64,000 nt of DNA from Micropterus salmoides (taxonomy: Eukaryota; Chordata; Actinopteri; Centrarchiformes; Centrarchidae): contig NW_024040041.1 of NCBI RefSeq assembly GCF_014851395.1, forward strand, positions 13,450,242 to 13,514,241. Direction: 5' to 3'. A program made the translations under genes and the position numbers. Shown in pieces: positions 15,001-28,017 of this stretch; position 1 is the stretch's first letter; the number at the start of each line of letters is the position of its first letter. The notes under the pieces were generated by a model. It ran no database searches, was not told the origin of the DNA, and was given only the letters and a program-made list of their open reading frames with translations.

Positions 15001-16411
15001 TAAACCAATCTGCTGTCTTGCTTTATAGTATGGAGGAGAGGTAGAAGAGAAGACTACTTTAAACAGGAAAGCAGGAGTGCACTACATCACCTTCATCCCC
15101 ACGCAGTGTATGCACTCATTTCATGTTTAAACCATGACTCCTGAAATGTAGAAATACAAGAAGCACATTATTATAGCAGTAATAAAACCAGATTATAGAC
15201 AAAAATGTCTGTACTTTAGACTGTTGTGTTCCAACGTTAGCAGTGAGCTAAAAATATAAAATCAATATGGATACTGAATATGTTACAGAATGTTACTGTA
15301 CTTCTCATTATTAGCAGGTTAATGGTAAATGGCTGTAATTATATAGAAGGTAGCTATGTTAACTAAATAGCTAGCCTAAAAATGAGCATTAAGTCACTAA
15401 AGACATGTTATGTAACAATGTTTTCTAAAACATATTAAGTGGATGAACATCTTTTCCTTTACAAATAACTCACGTTGTACATTAACCTGTTGAAGTCTCA
15501 TCATGAATATGACAAAATGTTTCACGTTACCTTGTCTGTCGAGATCTCCTTGTTACTCACTCTTTAAAGCAAGCCAGAAAAGGTGCGACAGGGACCAAAA
15601 TGATTCTGAAGGAATTTGATGTTGAAATCTGAGCAGCTCTAAATCCACAGGTGAGTTTGTGAATGATTTGTTCAATCTATTTTCATTGCTTTTACTGAAC
15701 CATCTCTTGCATCAACAAACAACAGAGACATGGGGGAAGCCAGGTGATCGCGTGCAAGTACCTGGCATGTGCATTGTGGTTATGGTGGTCGTGGTGATCA
15801 GAGTGGTGGTTGTCTCCTCCTCCATGGGCAGCGAGGACATGGTATTCCTTGATCCTGTCTGGCTGGCAGCGGAAGAGGAGCTTAAAGCTGTGGTGAGCAG
15901 CCCCGGTGATATGACTGTCGCTGTTGACTCGGTCTGTCCAAGCCCAGGCACAGCCTGCGTCGGGTTGGTGGTAGTACCTGCAGATTCCAGATTTCCAATG
16001 AGAAATCACGTCTCATCGTCCCGTAGCTACAATACCTAAGCCATAAAGGCCCGAGTTAGCATACCTGTGCCAGCGGAAGCCTCTCCTAAGTAGTCCTTAC
16101 TCTGCAGGGCTGCATGGATCAGGTCACCCAGAGGGTAAGAGTCTGGGGTTGCTGTTGGTGGTGTATCAGGCTCAGGAGTCATAAAGCTCATACCTGAAAT
16201 AGCCAGGTCTAATTACTGTTGTTGCAACAATTTGCAAACAAAATGAAAACAAACCTAGTTAGCAGGACATGGCATGCAAAACTGCCTAGACACATTAGAG
16301 AACACTTGCACATACAGTCCCCCCCCCCCCCCCCACCACACACACAGAGTTACCTGAAACTAGGTGGATCATGGTGGCAGACAGCATCACAGTAAGGCGT
16401 GTGAACCCCAT
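7..16411 (-). CDS. sez6l2: sez6l2: seizure 6-like 2, CUB/sushi membrane protein (3' end outside window)
   Basis: Neuronal type I membrane protein of the SEZ6 family. Coding exons in gene order: 16354-16411 (ATG at 16411, signal peptide), 16065-16193, 15762-15977 (Ser/Thr-rich linker with EEETTTT), 11331-11485 and 10705-10897 (CUB1), 10161-10346 (sushi 1), 9858-10041 and 8931-9094 (CUB2), 7979-8173 (sushi 2), 6299-6437 and 5389-5585 (CUB3), 5000-5194, 522-716 and 235-426 (sushi 3-5), 7-45 (13-codon linker VAYEELLDDHKLE). I checked GT/AG borders and phase at each junction; the joined frame is open for about 812 codons. The domain order CUB-SCR-CUB-SCR-CUB-SCR-SCR-SCR is that of the family. The Thr-rich stretch and the head-to-head asphd1 neighbour favour SEZ6L2 over SEZ6 or SEZ6L. 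The transmembrane helix and cytoplasmic tail must lie to the left of position 1. Confidence 0.93.
1157..1437. repeat. foldback (palindromic) teleost repeat, central part
   Basis: The left arm (cctcctactagcacct, about 1157-1215) is mirrored by the right arm (aggtgctggtaggagg, about 1385-1437), and the inner parts are also roughly complementary, so the segment can fold into a long hairpin. Arms of the same family occur at about 4652-4785 (the continuation after the LINE) and 13848-14160. It is likely a non-autonomous foldback DNA element common in fish; the outer left arm is missing here. Confidence 0.65.
1468..4651 (+). mobile_element. non-LTR retrotransposon of L2/CR1 type, near full length, inactive
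   Basis: Contains an endonuclease-like segment (about 1660-2325, with FTETWL and LVGVYISPHA) and a reverse transcriptase segment (about 3014-3900) with NDYRPVALTS, the FVDFSSAFNT block and FADDTTLIG. A 3' end AATAAAGCTCC followed by repeats of TGATTC is typical of the L2/CR1 group. The frame is broken several times (stops and shifts near 2325, 2719 and 3400), so it is a dead copy. It is inserted in the foldback repeat: sequence ending tctgcta at 1467 continues as aagctaagcc at about 4652. The clade was judged from motifs only. Confidence 0.8.
4652..4785 (+). repeat. foldback repeat, outer arm after the LINE
   Basis: Starts aagctaagccaactgcctgc and ends tagtcctttaa. This is the reverse complement of the arm seen at 13848-13990 and the natural continuation of the repeat interrupted at 1467. 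Confidence 0.6.
11486..15761 (-). other. 4.3-kb sez6l2 intron before CUB1
   Basis: Intron between the linker exon and the first CUB exon. It holds a foldback repeat arm (13848-14160) and a C-run at about 14299-14308. No exon or other element recognised in the rest. Confidence 0.6.
13848..14160 (+). repeat. foldback teleost repeat, one arm
   Basis: Begins ttaaaggaatatttcagc and runs through ggttagcattagcttagc, agctagcctggcactgtcc and ccaagaaatagtccagc. The same family in opposite orientation is found at 1157-1437 and 4652-4785. Only part of the palindrome is present. Confidence 0.6.
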
Positions 16412-17959
16412 GGCTTTGGATGAAACTGAATGACCTAGGAAGATTAAAATAAGCAGACTGATTAGCAATCTATTATGTGAAAATGTAATAAGAACAATTC
16501 CTGTATCTTGTAGTGTAATATAATTTCTGATTTGTAGCTTAAAATGACTGCTGTTCGCACCGAAATAGCCCATGTTGGCTGTGGTGGTAATGAATAGCAA
16601 AGTATTAGCAATATAGGCTAATTTAATATTCTCCCGCAATTCAGGTAGGCTACTCATCATATGTTTACATTACACAGGCCACAATGACTCGGATTAGAGG
16701 ATCACTGCGATGTGATAACGTTACTGTAAAAGCTCAGCTCCAACAATCTGGAAAACATCCATTCGGGTCTAGGCAACGGGAACAGGTAGGCAACACATCG
16801 CACACGGTATAATGTTAAATCACCAGGCGTCCCCCTGCATTTTTTCACCCAAATCTGCAACAACATGCCCGAAAATGCGCTATTCCAAAATTCACCGATT
16901 GAGCCCACCCTCACCGCAGGTACGCTCTAAACCTTATTCTATTATCAGCTTGTTTATGGCAATTTGTCAAAAAGCACCTCCACTGTTATCTGAGGCGTTT
17001 CCTCGGTGAAATTACCAGCCCGGTGAGTGACAAAATGATGGGCAATACGAGGCGGCATCACTCGCACCTCCCCCGGCCCTCTTTGTGCGGAGGACGATTT
17101 TTGGCATCAGTCATCACTACCTCGAGACCGACAACCATCTCAGCAACGATGAAGGGTGGCTGCCGCTTACCTTTATCTCCCAGGCTTCGTCCTGTGTTCT
17201 GCTACTCTGACTGTATCCTGTTGCTTTAGGGCCCGAGAACACGGCGGGGTTTGTGCTGTTGAGATGCCCCTAGCTGGTTACCGTGTGGTTGACGCATTCG
17301 GCTATGGTGTGAGGGCATTTGTGTTGAAGCTTCAGGTGCGCCCTAGCGGCCGCACGCGGCAACTGCAGCGGCGCGCGGGAGATTCCACATTTTGTCTGTG
17401 GGCGCTGGAGGAGCTGTCCACCAACCCGGTGCTGAAGTGTGTCCAACGCTGCGCGGTATATCAAGGTAATCAGAGTTGTGAGATGAAGCACGCACTATAT
17501 GTTTGCATGTGCCACACGGTATGCATGGCGAACATTTTTGTGTCGCGATCTCCTGTAATGGCTGGATGTTTGCGCTATCATGGAATGCGGACATTAAACA
17601 TGAGCCAGCTGAGCTGTGTTGGCTGGTGCGGAGCAAAAACAGAATGAATGCTGAAGCCACTGCCAAAATATGTGAAAAATAAAAATGACCCAAGGGCCAC
17701 AATTTAGCATGCGTAACCGTGCTGTAGCCTACTAGGTGTTCCAGTGGGCTGTATCATCACTTAGCATGTAATTAATGCGAAAAGACGAAACGAATCAGTT
17801 GGAATAAGCCTATTAGGAGAGAGCCCTCCCACCTAAGAGACACCCGCACGCGCGCATACATGCACATACGCGCGCGAGCGGACACACGCACGCACTCATG
17901 TTTTCAGCTAGTAGGTTTAAAAAAAATCCAAATCATGTCGTCTGTCTGAATCTGTACAC

Positions 17960-18018
<59 letters not shown>

Positions 18019-19218
18019 TACACAGACACACGCATGCACACAGTATCTTTGGTGAAATCGGGTGTAAATGTAAATGTTTTTTCTACACCAAATGTCTACA
18101 GGACTCACAGTTGTGGCAGAGATCCGATTTTTATAGAGCCCAAATGCAACATTTGCTCCACTTTGGCATTTGTGACACTGTGGGCTGCATGTGTGTCATT
18201 GGTGCTCTGCAAAATATTTAGAACACTTTTGAACACATTAGCATTGTTTACTGCCCATCAAATGTTATTATTTGTTATTTTAATAGATTTTAACACTACG
18301 ATCCTTTTAAATTATATGAATTCCCCCAAACTATTAATATAAGTCACAAAATGTTATTCGGCAAAAACAATGACTTTGTGCATAACCCAAGAATCATAAT
18401 TAGATAAAAGTTGAGGCTGATAGGGAAAACTACTAGGATGTTTAGAAACTAGATAAGCAACAAAGACTGACCGTTCACAAGCGTTTAAACTCTAGTTGTT
18501 TACTTTGCAGACCTCAATTTGGCAAAGGAGAAGACAATGCATACAAGGAAGAAACAGACATTCTCTGAATTAGCAGCCAAAGTTGAACAGTGTAGAAGGA
18601 AAGCCTTGGTATGACTTCTGATTATTGCTTGCAGTGAAATCTTTAGCTACATCCACAGCTAGTTTGCCCAGATAGCGAGGGGTCCAAAATCAGGACTTAC
18701 ATAACACCATGAAATGTCAGAGGCAACTTAACCAACTGGTCAGTGGCCCCATTATGGACCAGCAACTTGTCCTAAAATGTTTCACTAATTTACTCCAAGT
18801 GCATGCTGGGATAGGCCTCAGTTCCCTGTGACCCCTGAAGGGGATTAAAGTAAAGAAAATAATGAATGAGTAGGCAGTTTGAAACCAGGACAGCACATCA
18901 ATCCCTTTAGGCTGTGCTTGTTAGCAAACAGAGCCTGTCCTTTCATTACCATGATCTGTACGACTTTGACAAGCCAAAAAAATTTATTTGGACTGTAGGA
19001 ACGTCAGAAAATGTAATCCTCTTGTTGTTATTATGTAACTTAAGAAATATTTGCACTAATTAAAAACATCACTATCAATAACAGAAACTCTGGAGTCACC
19101 TAAATAATTAGATGTGGGCCATAACAATTTTATTTGAATTAAATAGTTAATCTGATAATATTTTGCAGTACATAATGTCTCAATCTGTTTCTATTTTAGT
19201 GTCTCACACATTTAAAGG
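16412..19218. promoter_or_regulatory. shared 5' region between divergent sez6l2 and asphd1
   Basis: This is the 2.8-kb gap between the start codons of two head-to-head genes. A splice acceptor (cctag) in the minus-strand sez6l2 leader near 16436 implies an upstream untranslated exon. An acceptor (ttttag) at about 19200 suggests the same for asphd1. The stretch about 17020-17420 and 17840-17900 is richer in CpG than the AT-rich surroundings, as expected of a promoter, but no TATA box or start site could be fixed. A (CT)n/(CA)n microsatellite lies at 17962-18020. The rest shows no gene. Confidence 0.4.
17962..18020. repeat. (CT)n-(CA)n microsatellite
   Basis: An uninterrupted CT run of about 40 bases is followed by a CA run. 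It lies between the sez6l2 and asphd1 starts. Confidence 0.9.
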
Positions 19219-21871
19219 ATGCACTGGTCAATGAACACACTGCCCTTGCCTCCATATGTGGAGCTGGGTGTCCATTCACTGAGTGGCCTTCTGTGGACTC
19301 TACTGCTACTTTTTCTGTGGCACTGTTATCGAATGGGCTCCGACCTGCCAATCCCGGGCCATGCACATGCCGGAAAGCTCAAGTCAGGCTCAAGGCGGTC
19401 CATGATGTCCCGTGGCGGTAGCTGTGCTGGAGCCAAGTGTAGTGCACGATCCAAGCTGTCGAGGAGTGATCAAATTACTCCCTTTATTTCCATGGAAACA
19501 GAGGAGGATGAGGAGCAGGGACAGGGCTACCTCACCCCTGTGCTGAGTCATGCCTTGTTCCCAGCCCAGGCATCTGCAGAAGCCAAGAAACTGTACGCAG
19601 CACTGCAAGAGTATGCCAAGCGCTACAGTTGGGTGGGCATGGGCCGCATTCATAAGGGCCTCCGTGAGCAGGTAATATTCTACTCCATGCGAGCCAAAAC
19701 TGGTGCTTGCTATTGGCAGTAAATATTAAGTATATGAGTTGTTCATTAATATGTTACAATTAATTTCATTGTGGTCGGTTTGTGCTAACATACATAACTT
19801 CCTAATCTTATGTAAGAGTAGTCATCCTAACACCTCATTTGACACAAAAATACTTCAATCAAATAAACAGTTCCTCCGAACGACAGAGGAAGGAAACATT
19901 GTCTGGAATTGATCTTTGATTTCTTATTGTTCTCCCTATAGGTCAGACTGAATGATCACTCTGCTATACAGAAGCCTCATCTCTTCTTCCTGCCAGATGT
20001 TCCAAGTGTTCCTTTCTTCCCACGTGACGCACATCGGCATGACATTGAGGTCTTGGAAGCCAACTACTCTGTAATCTTGGCTGAATTCAAGGCTGTTTAC
20101 CAGCGGGGCATCGATTCAAAATTAGGTTGGACCTGTCTGGGACCCAAGGTACACAATAAAATCTGTCAGTACCCTCCATGATAAAGTGGCAGCCCAGGAA
20201 ACAATTTCACGCTTTATAGAAAAACATTAATATTAGTTATTCAGAGTGCTGTGTGAGAGAGCCTGCATTATGTAGATGAAAAGGGGTAATCGTTTCTTAT
20301 GTTACAAGTGATGAAATTCAATCTCTATCCCAACATTCATTTAAATATTCTGATATGTGTGTTGCAGAACTTTTGTTTTTTTGCATTTGCAATAATTATG
20401 TTTGTGACTTAAGGAAGAAACTAAAGATTATTTTCAAAATCAAGTTTTTTTGCTTTCCATGTTTCGTACTTTGATATTAAAAGGAGGATAAACTGATTGA
20501 TCCTGTTTAATTATGATGTATGTGTCTGATCCGAGACATAAGTTAACTGCAGGCCATTGTCTCTCTCAGGGCCAGGCAGTGTTTCCTTTGTACAGCGCAG
20601 GTGTCTGTGTGGCAGGAAACTGTCGCTCCTGCCCCTGCACCTACCGGACACTTCTCTCTCTACGTACGTTTATAAACAGCAACTCTTTGGGGTCTGCTGG
20701 ATTTTGGCTGTTGGGGCCCGGAGCAATGTTGGGTAGCTCATATGGACCCACCAATACACGCCTACGTTGTCATCTTGGTGAGTAAAGAAATACACTCATC
20801 GTGCGTTATGTGCATTTACCTGCATCTTAGACAAATCTCAAAGATGACTGTCAGGATAACCTTCAGTAAATAAAGGGTATTCCTTGTGATTACTTGCTAC
20901 AGCGGTCAGTGCCTTTGCTGCATGTTTGCAAAAAATTCAGACAAATCAAGGAGCAACATGGTTTTCAGCACCTACATATGCTGTAGGTAATGACTGTAGA
21001 ATCAGTAAAGTAAATATTCAAAGTAATGTACATTGTTAGAGATGCACTGACAAAGGTGATCAAGTTGAGAGAGAGAAGATACAGAGGCTTTGGTACACTA
21101 TTTTTACCACTCTTTTGAACTGTGCCGGTGCAAACAATACATTACAACTAAAACAAGAAAAGAATATAAAAATAACCTGACCAAACGCTGAACCATTGCG
21201 TAATGTGGTACTTTGTGGGTCAGGTTTGTGGTTCATTTCCCCTTAGCCCATTTTGTACTGTGATCCGTCTGGCTTTAATCCTCTCTATTTTTCAGCACAG
21301 ACAGAAATGGAGGGCATGGCCCTCTTAGGAAAAACATAATACTTTGTTTCCAAAATTTAAAACAGACATCACTTTTGTAGGTCTGCAGACTCCACCCTCG
21401 TGTGAGCTGGTGGTGGGAGGGGAGCCTCAGTGCTGGTCAGAGGGACACTGCCTTCTGGTTGATGACTCGTTCCTTCACACTGTCTCCCACAAGGGTTGGT
21501 GAATCACACAGTGTTGAAAAATACATTTTCTTGTTTTTTTTGTGTTTCTGGCTGAGTGGGAAATTGCTGCATTTATTCATTTTTTGTTTTAAATTACAGT
21601 TAAAATAAATGGTAAAACTCTGATGTGAAGCAAATGCTCATAACTGTACTTGGCTCTCATTTTTACTCTTAATTGTATTGTCATTATTATACCCATGCAA
21701 AAACACAACAACAATTTAATCTAATTGACATAAAATTGCATCTCTTTTTCTGTCGTTAAAGGGCCTCCAGATGCTGGACCCAGAGTCATTTTGAGTGTTG
21801 ACCTGTGGCACCCAAATGTGGCTGCTGCAGAGAGACAAGCTCTGGACTTTATGTTTAGCCCTGACTTCTGA
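19219..21871 (+). CDS. asphd1: asphd1: aspartate beta-hydroxylase domain-containing protein 1
   Basis: Five coding exons: 19219-19671, 19942-20148, 20570-20777, 21381-21494 and 21762-21871 (stop TGA 21869-21871). The sum is 1,092 nt, 363 residues, and every junction is GT/AG and in phase. A single membrane segment (about residues 18-37, GLLWTLLLLFLWHCY) near the N-terminus predicts a type II membrane protein. The C-terminal half is an aspartyl/asparaginyl beta-hydroxylase-like fold with GPTNTRLRCHLG, CELVVGGEPQCW, DDSFLHT and the end block VDLWHPNVAAAERQALDF, which together identify ASPHD1. In active AspH the first iron ligand is a His just before GPTN; here the residues are SSY, so the iron site looks incomplete, as in mammalian ASPHD1. 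Catalysis is therefore uncertain. It is divergent from sez6l2 and convergent with cabp5. Confidence 0.93.
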
Positions 21872-24805
21872 ATCTGTTCCTTCACTACCAATATGCAACA
21901 TGTAGGGATGCCTTACCTTAGCCCTGCTTGTTGTGGGTCATGCATCTCATTCCAGTCGATGAATCACTGTGTGAATCTGCTCTAAGAATTACACAAGCCA
22001 TTGTACATGCTTTCAAGTGGTGTTGGATTTATGGTCTACACCAGGAAGTGCCACATGAATGAATTACTATAGAGGATGTTAGAAAATGCTCCATGCTGTA
22101 CGATTTGGCTCCAAACTACGAACTGACATCACTTGAAAGCAAAATGAGATCCAACCTAAGAAGAGCAGATCTGGTGTTAGCTACTGTAAATCTTATCTTG
22201 ACATATACTATGCTAGTGAGTGCTACTTGCATGTGAAACTTATCTGTCCTGATTACTGGACTTTGTTTTGAGCTGCTGAGGCATGTGTTCATATACCTTC
22301 AGGGGCCATTAGAGTCAGTCTGGGATGCTTTATTTTGAAATTTAGGCAGATTTCCTATGGATCAACCAAAAAACTGTGAAAACATGAAAATCATATAAAT
22401 GAAAAGTTAAATTTATTTTTGTCTCAATATTAATGCCAAACTTATATCAACTTTTGCATACTGTGGTTATTCTTTCTCTTATTTTTACCTCTATGCATGT
22501 GTGTATGTTTGTATCTATTAATATATTTTTCTGTTTGTTTATTAATATAATTGGTGGTTTACATATTGTATGACATGCATACATCAGGGTTTTTCAATTC
22601 TGTTTTCTCTGAATGCAAATAAGAAATAAATTAGAAATAAATCAGTATTGACTCTGTGAATAGATTAATAGAGCAATACACTTGTATGTAAAACTTTTGT
22701 TGAAACAAGATTCATAGAGCAGAGCATATTGTTAAGCTCTCAAAAGATGCAATTAACTTTTATGGGGGAACACATTCATCAAATAATAAGTATATTATAT
22801 ATCTGTATTAGGGGGAAATAACCTGTTGTCTGCTTAGCTTCTTAATTGTTTTTTAAATGTGTTTATTCTCTATGGAACTCCAAACTGGGCCGTATTATTA
22901 TTTAGGAAAAAACAAAAGGTCCACCCAATAAGATACATTTCTAATGTCTTGATTTAAACATAATTTTGAAAACACATCGTGGTTCATTAAGCTCGTATAG
23001 CTTTTTTTGGTTACTTTTTTCAGTCACTAGATGAGAATTAGAGTGGTGATTTTGTCTTATCTGCCATCTGCTCATCTAAGGGTCCCATGTTGAGGATTAC
23101 AGAGACTGAACTAATCCACCCCAGAGAGACAGATTATTGCTGAGGTTGTTTATATGTCGTTGAATGTATGTGGTTTCATGATGTACAATTTGTTCAGCAG
23201 TTGACATTTATTCTGTGAGCTGTGTGGGATTGGATGGGAAGCTTAACATCACTGTCAGTTTCTCAAGCAAATAATACAAGAACTCAAATATTAGTAGTTA
23301 GTAGCTGGTGATAGTATTACTGTCATAGGTCAGCATTATGACAGTCTTTTAATAAAACTCTTACCTTAAATGTGCTCAACTGTCCACCATGCCATCACAA
23401 GTCAAGGTTATGCACCTTGCCATGTCTTTAAAGCAGTGATGGCATCTGAAAATCCCTTGAAAAGCTTGATGTTTTATATCTTATTTGAAAGACAAAAATA
23501 GCTGTTGTCGCACTTAACAATGCTCATGTTGGCCTTTTGTTATGCAATAGCATTAGCGACCTTAGAGGGATTATTTGCAGTGAAAGATGCCAAATGCACA
23601 AAGTGGTTGAAAAATAAATCCGGTATTATTATTATCATTGGACAATTTGCCACTCAGAAAACACATTTGTGGATACTATTGTTAAATAAAACTTCAAGCA
23701 GATGGTGGGCTGCCTTTACACCCTGGTGAGACAGGTGCAACGGAGCTGAAGAAGTGGCAGTAGAGGACACTCGGCCCTGCTGAGATCATGTTCTCCAGGT
23801 GTAACTGGAGGGACAGATAGTTTTTATCCTATGGTCAAACCTGCAGTCACACTAAAGTCAACCATTACTTTTGGGAGGTCAGTGCTGAACATTTTCAGCT
23901 GATTGAACCTCTGGATCAGATACAGTTTGCTGCAGAAACTCGCAGCAGGTAAGGAGCTCCGTGAAGGAAAAATATTGTCATTGTCCACAACCAATATATC
24001 CTTGGTAAAATATCAATGGATCATGGAAGAAACATGCACATAGTTCATTCTCTCCCAGGCCACCACATCATTATCTACTGAAAGGTATCTAGAAATTCAA
24101 TGGGCTCAACTGCCATATACATTTTTTTTTTTAAATGTGAATAAGAGTGGATGGTGGGTTTTTCCAAAATTTAACTTTCCCAGAAAAGCTGGGAATGACA
24201 GAAGCAGACCATTCATGAGAGCCTGCACCTGTGTCCTTACAGAGTCATATTATTCTACTGGCTTCTGTAGGCTAATGCAGTGTTCCTGTCACATTGGAAA
24301 TATTGCAATTATGAGTTTCCGACTTGAATTTCTGTGCCCAGACATACATCACTGTGTCAGATAACTACACCATTGATCATCAAGAATTTATTTATGTTAA
24401 GGATGGCAAGTTCACCTACTTTACATATGGAGGCCGAGCATAAGAATTCTCTCTCTCTTCTTCCTTTTGAAACAGCTGACAATGACGTGTAAACACACTG
24501 CCCCGTTGGGGGATTCAGGTCAACGACAACAAACATTTCATATTTGCTGAACTTATATATGCATTCACATGAGGGTCTGGCTGAGCTACCATTTAAGTTC
24601 TTACAATTTCATATCTCTAACAATCATAAATTCTAACAAAAAGAGCAAAACGTCTTTGTTCACTTGAAATGAATGAGCTCCACGTGATCGTGAATGAGGC
24701 GGATGCCAATTAAATAACAGGAAAATAAAGTGAAATTATTCAAATGAAATAGGCTATCATCAGCATAAAATTCAATAAAAACTGCATCCACTCATTAGGT
24801 AGTCC
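21872..24805. other. intergenic region between convergent asphd1 and cabp5
   Basis: About 2.9 kb of AT-rich sequence. AATAAA signals near 22622-22640 could end the asphd1 transcript, and TTTATT (AATAAA on the minus strand) near 24388 could serve cabp5. I see no further exon, RNA gene or clear transposon; the short open frames here are unsupported. Confidence 0.5.
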
Positions 24806-27800
24806 TCATTTCTGCGACATCATTTTCACAAACTCTGTAAAGAGAATGGACAAGATACTGATTAGCTAAATTCTTGTAGGTTTATAGCAAACTGAGAACA
24901 ATTGGCTAGGACAACTTCACACTGCTCTCTGCTTTGGCACTGAACGTAAACAATAAGTAAAGTAACAATAACTAACAAAGGACAAATCTCTGATAGTAAA
25001 AACAATAAGATTACTGTATGTGTGAACAGCGATCACATAAAATTTGACTAAACATTATTTTTTAAGGACAATTTTTTTTCATGACAGTGTGACTTGTCTT
25101 GCAACAAAAGTACAGGTGAAACTAATAACATTAATCATGGCTCAGATGCATTTAGGTGTGCTTGTGAGCCATACTAGTGAGCCAGCTACAATACCAGTGC
25201 CCTGTTAAATTCTTTCAGAAGTTTTATAATGAATTTATTTAACAACACTTGTAGTCATTTATTTTAACTTAAGTTAATCATGTCTCATATAGCAACTCAA
25301 GTAAATCAACATTTAAACAGCAGAAACTTATTTAAAGCTATAAAAAAAGACTAAATGAGGCTTTTGTGAGTGTATGTGTGTGTGTATATATATACTTGTA
25401 CAGTATCTCACCCTCAAAGTCAACTGTTCCATCCCCATTGTTGTCAGCTTCTCTGACCACTGCTTCAATTTCATTTCTGCTGGTTTGTTCTCCTAATAAC
25501 TTTATCATGGCATTTCTCAGCTCATCAGATGTGATAGCACCATCACCATCTAAGTCAAACTGTAGGAGAGGGGGCAAGAAATCACACATAATATTTTGCC
25601 AGCTTTAACAGTATATTCATTTTATATCCACCATGGGGTGCCAAAAACCAAATAGAAAGAATGGGTATGTTGAGCTCACCTCTCTAAATGCATCTTTAAG
25701 TTCCTTCAACCCAATCATCCCTGCAGTTTCATCCAGAAGTTTGGGGGTCATTAGTGCCACAAAATCTTCAAAGTCCACACGTCCCCCCACTGTGATAAGA
25801 CAAATGACATAACTAATATAACTATAAGCAGGCAGTAGCCAGAAAACACTGCTTAAGAAAATACTGTTTGTTTTATTTCACTGTGCTGCAATAGCCATGG
25901 CTGAAATCTTTTTAGATGTAGACAGCACAGTCATGCCAATCATTGACTTCATTCAACATTTCAGAGGAGTGAAATACTTAAACTCACAGTATCCAGTCAG
26001 GTTTCATACATGTGTATATGTTGGTTCACATTCAACTGTCAAATGTGATGTACAAATACATTGTAACTAAGATAATGCCTGTACAATTTAGACGACTGAC
26101 ATATGATAGATAATATATACATAAGGTGATTGTTCCTAACACCTGGAAGGCTAAGAAATATAAAAATACGCTCTGTGCCTCAAGGGACACAGAGCCTGAA
26201 AGACACATTTCCTGAAACATTCAAAATGATAAATCAGCCTTGAAGATGTTTTGCATTTTATTTTAAAAACATGCTGCGGCAAAAAAACAGGTTTGAAAAC
26301 CCACAGTAGTGCCACAGATGTAATGAATGGTCTTATTTTTTTCCAGCAGTAATAAAGAATGGATGGGGTTTTTGCTTTCACCTCATAAATTAGAGGCCAT
26401 TACTCACAATTCATGTTGATGTTCTGACTCAGTTGAATGAGCTCCATTTCAGTTGGCATGTAACCCATGGTCCTCATCAGGTTCCCCAAGTCCTTACAGG
26501 TAATGAAACCATCCTTGTCTTTATCAAACTCTACAAAAGCTACACGTAACTCTAGAGAGCACACAGACACAAAATTCAGAATAGTATGTTACTAAAATTT
26601 AAAAAAGGAGCAAACTATTATACAGCACTCTAACAAGTGTATCAGAGTGGAAAAAGCATAAAACCAGCAGTTACCTTCAATCTCATCCTGTGCAAGAGCT
26701 CTTGTCTGCAAAAAAAATAACAGCATGCATGGATACAACTGAGAAATTATGTGTGTTTACCACAAAATGTAAAATGATTGTTATATCCTCAAATGTCTAT
26801 ATTGTGTCCTTCTGCAAGGCAATGACCTCCTATAAACTCCCCGATCACCAGACAGCACTGTGTGAGAATGTACTGCTGATGAAAAATAAAGTCTCTGTGG
26901 AAAATGCACATGCAAGTGCCCTACTTCAATGAGATTTGTTCACATATGTGTTTACATGAAATTAATTAAATTGATTTAAAATATACTGTATGTGCACTAG
27001 ATTGTTTTTAAGACTGGAGATTAGCATAACTTGCTCAGACATGACATGTAGTGTCATGTAATGTGTTTTTACATTTCCTGTGTGACTATTTCAGACTATT
27101 ATATGTTTGGACTTTCATTAAATCCACACTCACATTACACATTTTGCATAACAGATGTCAGAGCTAGATTTTTTAGTTCTGGAACCATGCACTTCATTGT
27201 ACCTTTGTTCAGTTCGTGCTCTAAATAATACCTGTCCCATCCACATTATGGTCTCTGATGAACTTTTGTTATTTTCACTTAAGCTCTTGATATTAAGTGG
27301 TTTTATTTTGCGATGGCTTTCAAATGTTGTTCTTCTGTAATATTGTTGTGCATATGAATTTACAGTTTATAATTTCAGTATATAATAAGTGACAAAACTC
27401 ACTTACATACTTCAAGCGTATACAGTTCTGAAACATATTGGTTTGAACTCACATAGCATTTGGAATTTATGGACAATTAAAAAAAATATTGAATCAAATC
27501 AAAGAACACTTCTGAACATCTGAGTAGGTTTACATTTCTTTTGCACTTTATACATACAGTACAAATGTGTTCTCATTTGTACATAAAATGTTAAGGTTCT
27601 ATGTAAATGTACAGTTTTCTTTGAACTTAGAGATCAGGCTAAGTGCCAATGCAATTGCCTAATGCACCAGCTAATAAGTTTGCCCTCCCACTTCTACTCC
27701 ACAATGGGACTAGTCCTTTAAGCTTTTTCTCCATAAACCTAAAATAGCACCATATAAGAATGACCATAATAACAAAACAATATGGGTTTCATAAATGATT

Positions 27801-28017
27801 AACATATAAAAGTAAGATTTACATTACTGGTAAACCAATGAAAACAATAATGATGATATCTGCTGTATATACACTTAGAAAACTCTTAAGCGTAAGACAA
27901 ATGAAAAGAAAAACAAACACAAATACATAAACATTAGTGTAAAACCATACAACCATTTTGACTTACTTGTCTTCTGGTTCCTCCTCTGAGAAAGATGCAG
28001 GGTTGTTTAATACTCAT
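24806..28017 (-). CDS. cabp5: cabp5-like calcium-binding protein, EF-hand family
   Basis: Six coding exons in gene order: 27967-28017 (ATG at 28017), 26675-26705, 26408-26551, 25680-25789, 25412-25559 and 24806-24834 (stop TGA). The total is 513 nt, 170 residues, close to the 173 of mammalian CaBP5. All borders are GT/AG and in phase. The start MSIKQPCIFLRGG parallels the short CaBP5 N-terminus (ACIFLRKG), which separates it from CaBP1, 2 and 4. Four EF-hands: EF1 with loop DKDKDGFITCKD is canonical, EF2 (MNLGGRVDFE) has lost its calcium ligands as in all CaBPs, EF3 (DLDGDGAITSDE) and EF4 (DNNGDGTVDFEE) are canonical. The family binds and modulates voltage-gated calcium channels in retina and inner ear. 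The last exon encodes only nine codons (with a split Glu) and is easy to miss. Confidence 0.9.

Noticed and set aside
15659..16039. 126-codon plus-strand frame
   Set aside because: It is the shadow of sez6l2 exon 3 on the opposite strand; the minus-strand reading has splice sites, the right phase and the EEETTTT linker.
17156..17647. 163-codon plus-strand frame in the GC-richer 5' region
   Set aside because: No domain, no matching splice sites, and it lies where promoters of sez6l2 and asphd1 are expected.
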